From an uncultured Verrucomicrobia subdivision 3 bacterium (lineage in GTDB: Bacteria; Verrucomicrobiota; Verrucomicrobiia; Limisphaerales; UBA11358), in NCBI GenBank assembly GCA_903872345.1, contig CAIQKM010000155.1, positions 1-53,007 of the forward strand: DNA of 53,007 nucleotides, read 5' to 3'. The notes beneath the pieces are model-generated. The model saw only the letters and a program-made list of their open reading frames with translations. It made no database searches and was not told the origin of the DNA. Both the position numbers and the translations under genes were made by a program. This document shows, in pieces, positions 41,526 to 51,344 of the stretch (position 1 is the first letter of the stretch; each line of letters opens with the position of its first letter).

Positions 41526-44159
41526 ATGACAATTAAACAGTCAAAACAAGACACCCGGCAATCGGCGACCAAGTGGTTTGCAATTTGGTTGGCCGTCGCC
41601 AGACGGATTGCTTGTGGGATCGTGTTCCTAACCGTTCCATGGGTTTTTGCCGGAGCCGAGCCAAATGACTTTGGTGGACATTCCCCCATCTCTGAGCCTT
41701 ACGATTACCTCAATAACGGCAGTTTCACCGGTACCCCCGTTCCGGAATCCCCTGATCCCTTGGTTGCCTATCATTGGCTGAATACCAAAAATACCGACCC
41801 CCTCCAAATATACGTGGTCAAACCCGATTTTGTGGTAGCGGAACCGCCGAAGTCCTTTAACAATGTCTCGTCGCTTACCGGTGACACCCCCGACGTCACC
41901 GTTAATGGCAATGGATTGCTGCGACTGGATTTTGTCCGGGAATCCGCCGCTTGGGTCGAATTTGACAGTCCGGACTGTCCGGGCGGTGTGGAAATGAGCA
42001 TCAGTGAATACAATGAGCCGGGATTGGATAAAACCCGGGTGCCGGTACAGCACGGCCATACCTATCGGTTGGAACTTAATGATGAGTTGTATGACGGGGT
42101 GCGTTTCGCTTGGATACATGTCAAATCCACCCGGCAACCCTGGCACATCACTGGTATTCGGGCGGTTTGCCAAGCAAAGCCGGTCAATTACGCTGGCAGT
42201 TTTTCTTGTAACGACTCGTTACTGACAAAGGTGTGGTATGCCTCGGCCTATGGAGTGCGCGCGTGTCTCTGCCGGGATTATTTTGGTTCCATCCTCATGG
42301 ATCGCGGAGACCGGATTTCGTGGACGGGCGACGCCCATCCGGCGCAGGCGGCGGCCCTCGTGGCTTTCGGTAATTATGATTTCATCCGGCAGAATCTGGA
42401 TCGCACCGCCAAGCAGAGTAACGGCATCAAAAGCTATTCGTTGTATTGGGTTTTCAGCTTGCTGGATTATTACAATTATTCGGGCGACGTCGATACGATG
42501 GGGAAGTTTCTCTCTGATGCTTGCGGCAAGCTGGATGAGGCTTACAAACTGTTTGGTACCAAACCGCCGCTGCGTTTTTATGGGTGGGATGAGCGACTGT
42601 CGGCGGGCTTTGAAATCTGGTTCCATGCCTCTCCAGAGGCGCAGTCGGCCTATGAAATGTTGTCCATTCGCGCGTGGCGGGACTTCGCCGAGGCCATGGG
42701 CAAATTGGGTCATGCTGATTTAAAACTTAAATATAACGGTTATGCCACCGAAAAACTAGCTGAACTCAGGAAGGATCCGGCCTGGTCGGCGCAATTTGGG
42801 TTGCATGCGGCGGCGGACGCCGTGTCCACGGGAATGCTGACGGAGACGGAAAAGGCGGCCTTATTTCAAAGAGAATTTTCCGACCGCGTGAACCGGGTTT
42901 CCCTGACTCCGTTCAACCAATATTTTGTGATCCAGGCCCTGGCGCGCATGGACAAGTTTGACGAGGCTTTGAGTACGATGAGGGATATGTGGGGTGGCAT
43001 GATCCAATACGGCGGCACCACGCCGTTTGAAGTGTTTCGCCCTTCGTGGAATGGGATTCTGGGGCCAAATGATGCCATTCCCAATTCCCAGTCCGGGATT
43101 GTCAGCCTATGTCATCCTTGGGGGGCCGGGCCGGTCAAATGGCTGAACGAAGAAGTGCTGGGTATTGTGCCCACGCTTCCGGGTTTCAAAACTTATGCGA
43201 TTTTGCCGCATTTGGGTCGGACCTTGACGCGTGTTTCCGGGGCCACGCCCACGCCGTATGGAACTATTCAAGCCAGCTATAATATTGCCACGGGTGATTG
43301 TCAGTTTTCAGCACCGGTCGGAACCGTGGGGAGAATCGGCATACCCAAGGTGGAGGAAAAAATCAGCCAAATCCGGGTGAATGGTCGATTGGCATGGGAT
43401 GGTCAATATCATCCGGTGAAGGGCGTGGAGAGTACTGGCGAAGATGCCGGGTTTGTCTATTTCAACTCATTGCAACCGGGAAATTATTCCATTTCGGTGC
43501 AGTATCAGGGCCGTACACCGGCGGCCGAGAATTTCCCCGAAACCTATGCCGCGTCCTTCATCCGACAAGATGCCAAGACCGCTGGCAACTGGGGCGGTGT
43601 CTACGGAAAAGAGGGCTATGTTTTATGCAATTACAAGAATCCCTCTGGCAATGAGCTGAGCTTGCCGACTTATGTAAAATCGGTCGATTTTTTTCGAGCC
43701 TTTCCGGACGCTGGCTTACCTGACAATACGTCCTGGCTCGCTAGCACGGATGATCGCCGGGCCCTTGCACCATCGGATGGCAACGGTTTGCCGCGCAAGG
43801 CGGCGGGAGTCTCCAACAGTGATCAGACCATGACCGTCACCTTGGGGATTGAGGGTGTTCACGATTATCAGGTCGCTCTCTATTTTGTGGACTGGAACCG
43901 GGCGGGACGCCGGCAGGTGGTGGAAATGTTTGACGCGAAGACATTGAAGCTGGTTGCGCCCGTCAAGATGGTGGATCATTTTGGTGGTGGCGTGTATCTC
44001 GTATATGCCTATAACCAGTCGGCTAAATTCAGATTTAACAAGATTCGCGGTGAGATTGTATCCCTGAACGGGATATTTTTTGATGCACCGTCAGGAAACC
44101 GTTCGCACGGAAAACCGGTGTCGGGTGGAATGGCTGGCTCACAAAAAACAAGCTATTAA
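41526..44159 (+). CDS. GH78-like alpha-L-rhamnosidase family protein, possible variant acid residue
   Basis: An 877-residue secreted protein (export segment IACGIVFLTVPWVFAGAE). An N-terminal beta region (DFVRESAAWVEFDSPDCPGG) precedes an (alpha/alpha)6 barrel with ILMDRGDRISWTGDAHPAQA, aligned to the GH78 block R-[DN]-E-R..W.GDA; the usual Glu is Asp near 261. The base-site segment is GTTPFEVFRPSWNG with Glu near 501. The C-terminal 300 residues include the GH78 beta domain (LTRVSGATPTPYGTIQASYN) and a further beta-sandwich from about 660. It opens a rightward run of four closely spaced genes. The family call is good; activity as a rhamnosidase is less sure than for the gene at 27677. Confidence 0.75.
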   Translation: MTIKQSKQDTRQSATKWFAIWLAVARRIACGIVFLTVPWVFAGAEPNDFGGHSPISEPYDYLNNGSFTGTPVPESPDPLVAYHWLNTKNTDPLQIYVVKPDFVVAEPPKSFNNVSSLTGDTPDVTVNGNGLLRLDFVRESAAWVEFDSPDCPGGVEMSISEYNEPGLDKTRVPVQHGHTYRLELNDELYDGVRFAWIHVKSTRQPWHITGIRAVCQAKPVNYAGSFSCNDSLLTKVWYASAYGVRACLCRDYFGSILMDRGDRISWTGDAHPAQAAALVAFGNYDFIRQNLDRTAKQSNGIKSYSLYWVFSLLDYYNYSGDVDTMGKFLSDACGKLDEAYKLFGTKPPLRFYGWDERLSAGFEIWFHASPEAQSAYEMLSIRAWRDFAEAMGKLGHADLKLKYNGYATEKLAELRKDPAWSAQFGLHAAADAVSTGMLTETEKAALFQREFSDRVNRVSLTPFNQYFVIQALARMDKFDEALSTMRDMWGGMIQYGGTTPFEVFRPSWNGILGPNDAIPNSQSGIVSLCHPWGAGPVKWLNEEVLGIVPTLPGFKTYAILPHLGRTLTRVSGATPTPYGTIQASYNIATGDCQFSAPVGTVGRIGIPKVEEKISQIRVNGRLAWDGQYHPVKGVESTGEDAGFVYFNSLQPGNYSISVQYQGRTPAAENFPETYAASFIRQDAKTAGNWGGVYGKEGYVLCNYKNPSGNELSLPTYVKSVDFFRAFPDAGLPDNTSWLASTDDRRALAPSDGNGLPRKAAGVSNSDQTMTVTLGIEGVHDYQVALYFVDWNRAGRRQVVEMFDAKTLKLVAPVKMVDHFGGGVYLVYAYNQSAKFRFNKIRGEIVSLNGIFFDAPSGNRSHGKPVSGGMAGSQKTSY

Positions 44160-44177
44160 ACCCGGGTTGTATTTACT

Positions 44178-45782
44178 ATGAGACAATTTTTCGCCCGCTT
44201 TTTTTTAGCATTGCTAGCCGTGCTACTGCTTTCAGGCTTGAACCGGTCAGCACTGGCGGGACCGGCAAAGGCCGCAGCCACGCCGCCGAACATCATTTTT
44301 TTCATGACCGACCAGCAGCGCTGGGACTGCCTAGGGACGGTCAATCCGCTGATCAAGACACCCAACCTGGATCGGTTGGCCAGAGAAGGGGTGCATTTTC
44401 GGCAGGCGGTGTGTCAGGCGCCAATGTGTGTTCCCAGCCGTTATGCCATGATGCTGGGGCTTTATCCGTCCCAGTCGGGGGTCTATGCCAACAGCGACAG
44501 TCTACCGGACTCGGCGCTGCCAGCCCTCCCATTGCCGGAGATTTTGCGGCGGGCCGGTTACCAGACGGCTGGGTTTGGCAAAACCCACTGGCGAGAACCG
44601 ATTCCGTCGACGCGCGGCTTTGAGGTGCGAGCGATTGGCGAGCCGCGTGACACCGTGAACTATGAGTCGGGCGCGCTGATGATTGACCAGGACAACCCGG
44701 AGGGATTCAAACGATACCTGGATGAGGTTGAAAACTTCGGTCCCGGGGAAGAAGGCGTTGAGGGTTATATTGGCATGACTTCTAAAGTACCTGCGGCGGA
44801 TCACCGGGATGGCTGGGTGGCTGGACAATGCCTAACATTTCTGGATCACGGAGTTGACCCGAAACATCCGCTGTTTCTCTACGTATCTTTTTTAAAGCCC
44901 CACGCCGGGATGAACGTGCCGGGGGAATTTGAGAAACTATACGATATCAATACGATTCCAGACGTGGCGCAGCCGCCTTGGGAGCACGAGCCAGTTACGC
45001 ATCTCGCCGCGTATGATGCCGATCCGCAGGCTGGTACACGATACCCGGAGTGGCGGGCGGCTTGGGAGAAAATGACGCCGATGGAACGGCGGCGGACCAC
45101 TTTGCGCTACTATGCGAACTGCTCGTGGCTGGATTCCTACTTTGGTCAAATGCTGGATAAACTGAAGGCATTAGGCCGGCTCGACAACGCGCTGATTGTT
45201 TTTACCGCCGATCACGGGGAAATGATGGGGGAGCGTAATTTCCGGTTTAGTAAATACTGCCTTTTTGACAGTAGCGTCCGGGTACCATTGATTCTTTCGG
45301 GCTCGGTCGTTCCTAAGTCGCTGCAAGGGACCATTGATGATCGGCCGGCGGAACATATTGATTTGGTGCCTACCATCATGCGGGCGGTCGGGATCAAGGC
45401 GGATCCCATATTGCCTGGTCTGGATCTATTGAGCCCGCATCAGCGGACCGGATCTTTTAGTGAGTTTCATGGGGGCGTGTCCGATCCTTACAAATTGGCC
45501 CCGACTTATATGTGGCGTAATGCCAGCTGGAAGCTCATTCTTTTCATCCCGGGAAAACTGGCCGATGCCGCCGCCGATAATCCGCTGGTCAAGGGTGAGC
45601 TTTATCATCTGACCGAGGATCCGCACGAGTGGCACAACCTGTATCAAGATGACCGGTACGCGGACGTGCGCGAGCAGATGAAGACGGAATTGCTGATGCA
45701 CCTTGCTTGCGTGTGGGCGCAGGGGCCGCACGTTCCTGTAAAGTTCTCGCCGGTGTCCGTTCAAGCACCCGCAAAGCATTAA
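44178..45782 (+). CDS. S1-family sulfatase
   Basis: A 534-residue exported sulfatase (signal peptide FFLALLAVLLLSGLNRSALA). Active-site features: IIFFMTDQQRWDCLG, C84-V-P-S-R (formylglycine motif), YPSQSGVY, GKTHW, FLYVSFLKPHAGM and VFTADHGEMMGERNF. The 'TDQQRWD...CVPSR..ML.G.YPSQ' arrangement resembles S1 subfamilies that include choline-sulfatase-like and glycan exo-sulfatases. No lysine-rich tail here, unlike the two sulfatases at 24473 and 25975. It lies 18 bp after the GH78-like gene and 5 bp before the esterase. Sulfate position and sugar unknown. Confidence 0.92.
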   Translation: MRQFFARFFLALLAVLLLSGLNRSALAGPAKAAATPPNIIFFMTDQQRWDCLGTVNPLIKTPNLDRLAREGVHFRQAVCQAPMCVPSRYAMMLGLYPSQSGVYANSDSLPDSALPALPLPEILRRAGYQTAGFGKTHWREPIPSTRGFEVRAIGEPRDTVNYESGALMIDQDNPEGFKRYLDEVENFGPGEEGVEGYIGMTSKVPAADHRDGWVAGQCLTFLDHGVDPKHPLFLYVSFLKPHAGMNVPGEFEKLYDINTIPDVAQPPWEHEPVTHLAAYDADPQAGTRYPEWRAAWEKMTPMERRRTTLRYYANCSWLDSYFGQMLDKLKALGRLDNALIVFTADHGEMMGERNFRFSKYCLFDSSVRVPLILSGSVVPKSLQGTIDDRPAEHIDLVPTIMRAVGIKADPILPGLDLLSPHQRTGSFSEFHGGVSDPYKLAPTYMWRNASWKLILFIPGKLADAAADNPLVKGELYHLTEDPHEWHNLYQDDRYADVREQMKTELLMHLACVWAQGPHVPVKFSPVSVQAPAKH

Positions 45783-45787
45783 TTCAA

Positions 45788-48700
45788 ATGAAAGACCTTC
45801 GCATATTTGGGCTTATTGTCACGGTGCTGGTGGCAAGCTTGGGATGGGTTACCTTGGGCGCCGCCGCTGAGCCCTCTGAGCCTTATCCCGGCTGGCTGCA
45901 TTCCGGTTCCATTTATATTCTCACCACGCCCGAAGGGGCGGATATGCCGGCGTCAACGATGGTAAAGGACTTTCCTTTGTTGGTGCGGTTGAACCGGGAT
46001 TTTTTTGATTTTAATCAAGCCGGAGAAAAAGGTGCTGATATCCGTTTTGCCACCGTTGTCGGTGTGCCGCTGGCGTATCAAATTGAAGAGTGGGATGCCA
46101 CCAATGGCATGGCCAGTATCTGGGTGCGAATCCCCGTAATCGCGGGCCAAGAACGTCAGCAGATAAAAATGTACTGGGGGAATGTTCACTATGGCAATCC
46201 GGCGGCGGCCACCGAATCATCCGGAAACAATGTATTTAACGAATCAAACGGATATTTGAGTGTGTGGCATCTGAATGGGCAGTTGCGGGACGATGCTGGA
46301 ACGGTGCCCGTTTCCCGGAATGATGGCACCACCGCCACTCGCGGCGTAATTGGCGAAGCGCGGCATTTTGCGGGCGGGCAGGGCATTTATGCCGGCGATG
46401 ATATTACCAATTATCCTTCGGGCACGGGACCGATGACCACCGAAGCCTGGTTCCGCACGGAAAAACCGAACGTCAATCTGGTCGCTTGGGGCAAAGAGCA
46501 ACGCCCCGGCAAAATCATGATGAAAGTCCTTAGTCCTCCCAAAGTTGGCATTCACTGCTACTTTGCGGATGTGGACGGTCGCAGTCCGATTGCCGTGAAC
46601 CATTGGTATCAGGTCGTTCATACTTATCAGAATAAGGATTCACGGGTATATTTAGACGGACGTCTCGACGGTGTCTCCGCCCCGGTGCTGGCCATTCCCA
46701 AAACCTCCGGATTGTGGATGGGTGGCTGGCATAACGACTATGATTTTCGCGGTGACTTGGACGAAGTCCGAATTTCCAAGGTGGTTCGGTCGGCGGACTG
46801 GATCAAACTGCAATACGAGAACCAGAATCCCTTGCAAACCTTGGTGGGAACATTGGTTCCTTCGGGGGATGATTTTTCAGTTTCGGTCGAGCAGGCCGAG
46901 TTGCTTGAGCGGCAGAGCGTGACGTTTGCCGCGACCGCCAGCGGGGCGCAAAAAGTGTACTGGACGATCAAGCATGACGGTCAGGAGACGTGCGTAGCCG
47001 TGGACCAGTTGCACTATGTATTTGATGCCGGTCGGGTGGCTCAAGACCAAGTTTATGACCTGCAATTCAAGGCGGTCTATCCGCAAGCAGTGAAGACCAA
47101 ATTGATTCGGATTCATGTCACCAAGGATATTCAAGACCCGGTATTTACCCTGAAATCGCCGTCCCATTGGAATGGCCGGGAGCAGATCCAATTGGCGCCG
47201 CAAATTATTAATCTTCCCGCGATGCTGGCGAAGGGGGCGGGGGATTTGAACTACACTTGGAGCATTGATGGCATTGCCGTCGCTCGTGAGATCGCGCCCG
47301 GAAAAATGCTGCTGAAGCGCGCTTTTAAGAGCGGGCCATTAACCGTGACCTTGACGGTTGATAATGGCGGTAGCCCGGTCAAGCATGCGGTCGTCATTCA
47401 AGTGCAGGAGCCGAAATGCGATCCATGGATTAATCGCTTGCCGGCACCGGATGAACAGCCGGTGGACAACCAGTTCTACGCCCGTGACAACCAGAATGTG
47501 GGGACGCTGTACTATGGCGGCAAGCTAACGGAATCGGCGGATAAGGTGTTTCTGAAAGTTTACGCTGGCGACCGGCTTTACCGAAAAGAAGAACACAAGC
47601 TCTCGGCGGGCAATTCGTATTCTTTCTCCGCCCGTCTAAAACCCGGACTGGTCAAATACCGCGTGGAGTTCGGTCGCATCACGGCTGGTCAGGAGACTAT
47701 CTTGCACACCGCGACCAACCTCATTTGCGGGGATGCTTTTCTTATCGACGGACAGTCCAATGCCGAGGCAGTCGAATTTGGATCGGCGGACTATCCGTTT
47801 ACCAGTGAATGGATTCGCAGTTTCGGTAGCACGGACGGCGATCCCGACGTGGCGCGGTTGAAACTCTGGGGCAATGCCGTGGCCCGCAGCCGGCACGGAC
47901 AGTTACAAATCGGTTATTGGGGAATGGAATTGGCGCGGCGCCTGGTGGCCGATGAACAAATGCCCGTGTGCATCATCAATGGGGCCGTTGGAGGCACCCG
48001 TATTGACCTGCATCAGCGAAACGCCGCCGATCCCACCGACGTGAACACAATTTATGGCCGGCTGCTCTGGCGGGTGCAACAGGCTCGGCTCACCCATGGC
48101 ATTCGGGGTATTCTGTGGCATCAGGGTGAAAACGATCAGGGGGCGGATGGTCCCAGCGGCGACTTCGGCTGGAAGACTTACCGCGATTACTTCATCGCCA
48201 TGTCCGCCGCTTGGCAGCAGGATTATCCTAATCTCCGGCATCGCTATATGTTTCAAATCTGGCCCAAATCCTGCGCGATGGGCATCGACGGCTCCGATAA
48301 TCAACTACGCGAAGTGCAGCGGTCTTTGCCCATTTACTTTTCAAATTTGAGCATCATGTCCACGCTGGGCGTGAGTCCATCCGGAGGGTGTCATTATCCC
48401 CCGCTGGGGTATGCCGAAATCGCCCGACTCATTGGTCCGTTGATCGAGCGGGATAATTATGGCGCCAAATTCGAACAACCGGTTTCCCCGCCGAACTTGC
48501 ATTGGGCTTATTATTCGGGCGGACGTCAAGATGAAATGACGTTGGAATTTGATCAGCCCGTGGAATGGACGAATTCTTTGGCCGGCGAGTTTTACGTAGA
48601 CGGGAAAAAAGGGTTGATCGCCTCAGGTGAGACGACCGGGAATTACCTAAAACTCAAGTTGTGGACAGCCATTGCAGCAAAAACAATAACCTATCTGGAT

Positions 48701-48802
48701 AGCAAGAGCTGGAGTCAGACGCGACTGCTCTGGGGGAAAAACGGCGTCGCCGCCTTGACCTTTTACGAGGTGCCATTAATGGCTAACCAGCCGAGCCGGT
48801 AA
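45788..48802 (+). CDS. multidomain surface esterase: DUF2341, LamG, SGNH sialate-O-acetylesterase-like
   Basis: A 1004-residue secreted protein (signal IFGLIVTVLVASLGWVTLGA). Domains: DUF2341 at about 55-145 (DFPLLVRLNRDFFDFNQAGE, QIKMYWGN), LamG at about 150-355 (GTGPMTTEAWFRT, DLDEVRISKVVRSADWI), Ig-like regions at about 360-540, then an SGNH/SASA esterase from about 640. The esterase has CGDAFLIDGQSNAE (block I Ser), the block III segment GILWHQGENDQG, and GGCHYPPLGYAE with the catalytic His. Related enzymes deacetylate sialate or polysaccharides; no sialic-acid genes are present, so a plain glycan O-acetylesterase is likelier. A start at 45707 would overlap the sulfatase; ATG 45788 gives the signal peptide. 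Confidence 0.83.
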   Translation: MKDLRIFGLIVTVLVASLGWVTLGAAAEPSEPYPGWLHSGSIYILTTPEGADMPASTMVKDFPLLVRLNRDFFDFNQAGEKGADIRFATVVGVPLAYQIEEWDATNGMASIWVRIPVIAGQERQQIKMYWGNVHYGNPAAATESSGNNVFNESNGYLSVWHLNGQLRDDAGTVPVSRNDGTTATRGVIGEARHFAGGQGIYAGDDITNYPSGTGPMTTEAWFRTEKPNVNLVAWGKEQRPGKIMMKVLSPPKVGIHCYFADVDGRSPIAVNHWYQVVHTYQNKDSRVYLDGRLDGVSAPVLAIPKTSGLWMGGWHNDYDFRGDLDEVRISKVVRSADWIKLQYENQNPLQTLVGTLVPSGDDFSVSVEQAELLERQSVTFAATASGAQKVYWTIKHDGQETCVAVDQLHYVFDAGRVAQDQVYDLQFKAVYPQAVKTKLIRIHVTKDIQDPVFTLKSPSHWNGREQIQLAPQIINLPAMLAKGAGDLNYTWSIDGIAVAREIAPGKMLLKRAFKSGPLTVTLTVDNGGSPVKHAVVIQVQEPKCDPWINRLPAPDEQPVDNQFYARDNQNVGTLYYGGKLTESADKVFLKVYAGDRLYRKEEHKLSAGNSYSFSARLKPGLVKYRVEFGRITAGQETILHTATNLICGDAFLIDGQSNAEAVEFGSADYPFTSEWIRSFGSTDGDPDVARLKLWGNAVARSRHGQLQIGYWGMELARRLVADEQMPVCIINGAVGGTRIDLHQRNAADPTDVNTIYGRLLWRVQQARLTHGIRGILWHQGENDQGADGPSGDFGWKTYRDYFIAMSAAWQQDYPNLRHRYMFQIWPKSCAMGIDGSDNQLREVQRSLPIYFSNLSIMSTLGVSPSGGCHYPPLGYAEIARLIGPLIERDNYGAKFEQPVSPPNLHWAYYSGGRQDEMTLEFDQPVEWTNSLAGEFYVDGKKGLIASGETTGNYLKLKLWTAIAAKTITYLDSKSWSQTRLLWGKNGVAALTFYEVPLMANQPSR

Positions 48803-48830
48803 CATTAATTTCAAGAAGTAAAATGCGTTT

Positions 48831-51323
48831 ATGAAACAAACCATTATCCGAATTGCCTGCTTAGCCGGCCTGCTCATAACAGCCGGCCCGCAGGTCATAG
48901 TTGCAGCGGTTCCGGTAAACCCTGATTTGACCAAAGGGAAAACGAACTCGGTCAATCGCGCGCAAAATTGGAATCTGGGGCCGACGGGGATGCGAGGCTG
49001 GATTTATACGCACCCGGCATCTTACATGGACAGCGTCCAAGGGCGCATCACGACGGCGAGCCGGCAAATACTGGTTACGGAGGTCGCAAGCAATACGCCA
49101 GCGGATGGGGTGTTCCGGACAGGGGATGTGATTTTGGGCGTGGCTGGCCAGTTGTTTACCGATGATGCCCGCCAGAGTTTTGGGCACGCGATTACCGAAG
49201 CGGAAAAGGAAAGCAACGGTGGCGTGCTTAAACTACTTCGCTTTCGGGACGGGCAGACGAATGATGTCGCGCTCCAACTCAAGGTCATGGGAACCTATGG
49301 CGAGACGGCGCCTTCTGATAGTCCCAAGTCCGGGCGCATTTTGGAGGCCGCCAGTAAGGCCCTGGCGCGGGAGCCGATGCCGGAAAACTGGAGCGGCGCT
49401 CTGAACGCGCTCGCCCTTTTATCCACCGGCAACCCTGACTATCTCCCGCAGGTGCGTAAATTTGCCCGCCAGCTCGGATCTACCTGCCTCAAGCTGAAAC
49501 TGCAAGATGGCATGGTGGTTTGGGAATGGGGTTATCGGGATTTGTTTCTTTGCGAATATTACCTCCTTACCCGGGACGAGGCAGTGCGGCATGCGATCAC
49601 TGAATACACGGTTTCGCTGGCCCAAGGCCAAAGCATGTATGGCACCTTCGGACACGGCCTCGCCCTGCCCACCGTCGCTGGTAAATTGCACGGTTCCATT
49701 CCGCCGTACGGCCCCGTGAATGCCGCCGGATTGATCGGCAATATGGCGATTGTCATGGGCAAGAAGTGCGGGGTGGAGGATCCCGAGGTGGACGACGCCA
49801 TCCAGCGAAGCGACCATTTTTTTGGCTATTTCGTGGATAAAGGTGCGATTCCCTACGGCGAGCACGAGCCTTGGCCCTATCACGAAAATAACGGTAAGAA
49901 TGCCATGGCGGCAATTTTGTTTGCCCTTCAGGGCGACCATCCATCGGCCCGTTTTTTTGCGGAGATGGCCACTGCGGGATATGCCAGCCGGGAATACGGT
50001 CATACCGGCCAGGGATTCAGTTATCTGTGGTCGACGCTGGGCGTGAATGTTGGCGGCCCGGAGGCCGTGGCGGCTTATTTCAAAAAAGTCGCCTGGCAGC
50101 TTGATCTGATGCGGCGCTGCGATGGCTCATTTACTTATGACGGCGGCGAACAGTATGGTCCGGGCGAGAAGACTCCGGAGGAGAGTGTCTACTATGGCAG
50201 CCCCAATTACGAGGGACTGAGTCCCAACGCCAGTTATGTTCTGACCTTTGCTTTGCCGTTAAAAAAACTTTGCATAACCGGTCGAGATGCCGACCCGGCG
50301 AACTGGCTGAAATCGCCGGATGTTGGCGCTGCGATGGCTGCGGGCAGTTTTGACTTGGCGCGTAAGAAAATGACCATGACGGAACTGGTGGCTGCCTTCG
50401 GCAGTTGGTCGCCCGTGGTGCGCGGCTGGGCGGCGGAGGAACTGGCGACCCGGCCGGAGGCGAAAGCGCTGGTACCGCAGTTGATCGCTTTGGCGGAAAG
50501 TCCGGACGAGCGTGTGCGTCAGGGAGCGTGCGAGGCGTTGGGTGATATCAAGGATCCGCAGGCGTTGCCTGAACTGGTTCGGCTGCTGAACGTTCCGGAT
50601 CGCTGGTTGCGGGTCAAGGCGGCGCAAGCGATCAAGAAATATGGAGATGCGGCGCGGCCGGTCCTGCCAGACATGCTTCAGGCGGTGATCGCCACCTCGG
50701 AGCCCCCCCAGCCGGTGGCGTGGAACGACCCCATCCAGATAGCCCAAGGCCAGTTGGCCGAGGCCCTTTTTGGCGGTATGTTGCGCAAATCTCTGGACGG
50801 GGTTGATCGTAAGTTGCTGTATCCGGCCATTCAATCGGTTGCCCGTAATCCGGATGGCATGGCGCGGATGCACCTGCGCCAGACGTTTGAACGGGAGCTG
50901 ACCTTGGAGGATGTTCAGGCCTTGGGGCCGGACATATTGGCGGCGGCGGAATACCGTTGCCCGGCGGACACCATGTTTGGAAAAGAAATCCGGTTTGGAG
51001 CCATCAAGGCCCTGTCCAAATATCATTTCAAGGAAGGGATTGGGGCGGCGGTTGAATTTGCATTTACGCAAGGAGGCCACGGCAGCGAAAACGCCACCGG
51101 TGAAATCATGAATGAAATTGTGCCTTATGGCTCGGCTGCCAAGGAAGTCGTGCCACGATTGAAGACATTGATTGATCAATTCAATGAGCAATGCGCCCAA
51201 GGTAAATATCCCGCCGGCGAACTCAATGACCGGCGGGTAGGCACCGTCCAAGCTGCCATTAAGGCAATTGAAGCCGCCAAAGATCAACCGGAATTGCGTT
51301 CGATTAGCGAACCGAAGCCGTAA
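48831..51323 (+). CDS. secreted DUF6288-type protein with PDZ-like and HEAT-repeat domains
   Basis: An 830-residue exported protein (signal IACLAGLLITAGPQVIVAA). Residues 38-60 hold NLGPTGMRGWIYTH. About 70-145 is PDZ-like (ITTASRQILVTEVASNTPAD, GDVILGVAGQLF, LLRFRDGQTNDVALQLKV). About 165-490 is an alpha-helical region with MYGTFGHGLALPTVAG and an HENNGKNAMAAILFAL segment that suggests an alpha-toroid. From about 520 come HEAT-like repeats (VVRGWAAEELATRPEA; DERVRQGACEALGDIKDPQA; DRWLRVKAAQAIKKYGDAAR). I believe this is the DUF6288 family, common in Verrucomicrobia/Planctomycetes glycan loci; no activity is established. It follows the esterase by 28 bp. Confidence 0.72.
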   Translation: MKQTIIRIACLAGLLITAGPQVIVAAVPVNPDLTKGKTNSVNRAQNWNLGPTGMRGWIYTHPASYMDSVQGRITTASRQILVTEVASNTPADGVFRTGDVILGVAGQLFTDDARQSFGHAITEAEKESNGGVLKLLRFRDGQTNDVALQLKVMGTYGETAPSDSPKSGRILEAASKALAREPMPENWSGALNALALLSTGNPDYLPQVRKFARQLGSTCLKLKLQDGMVVWEWGYRDLFLCEYYLLTRDEAVRHAITEYTVSLAQGQSMYGTFGHGLALPTVAGKLHGSIPPYGPVNAAGLIGNMAIVMGKKCGVEDPEVDDAIQRSDHFFGYFVDKGAIPYGEHEPWPYHENNGKNAMAAILFALQGDHPSARFFAEMATAGYASREYGHTGQGFSYLWSTLGVNVGGPEAVAAYFKKVAWQLDLMRRCDGSFTYDGGEQYGPGEKTPEESVYYGSPNYEGLSPNASYVLTFALPLKKLCITGRDADPANWLKSPDVGAAMAAGSFDLARKKMTMTELVAAFGSWSPVVRGWAAEELATRPEAKALVPQLIALAESPDERVRQGACEALGDIKDPQALPELVRLLNVPDRWLRVKAAQAIKKYGDAARPVLPDMLQAVIATSEPPQPVAWNDPIQIAQGQLAEALFGGMLRKSLDGVDRKLLYPAIQSVARNPDGMARMHLRQTFERELTLEDVQALGPDILAAAEYRCPADTMFGKEIRFGAIKALSKYHFKEGIGAAVEFAFTQGGHGSENATGEIMNEIVPYGSAAKEVVPRLKTLIDQFNEQCAQGKYPAGELNDRRVGTVQAAIKAIEAAKDQPELRSISEPKP

Positions 51324-51344
51324 CTGCGTATTTACGGGCGCAAA

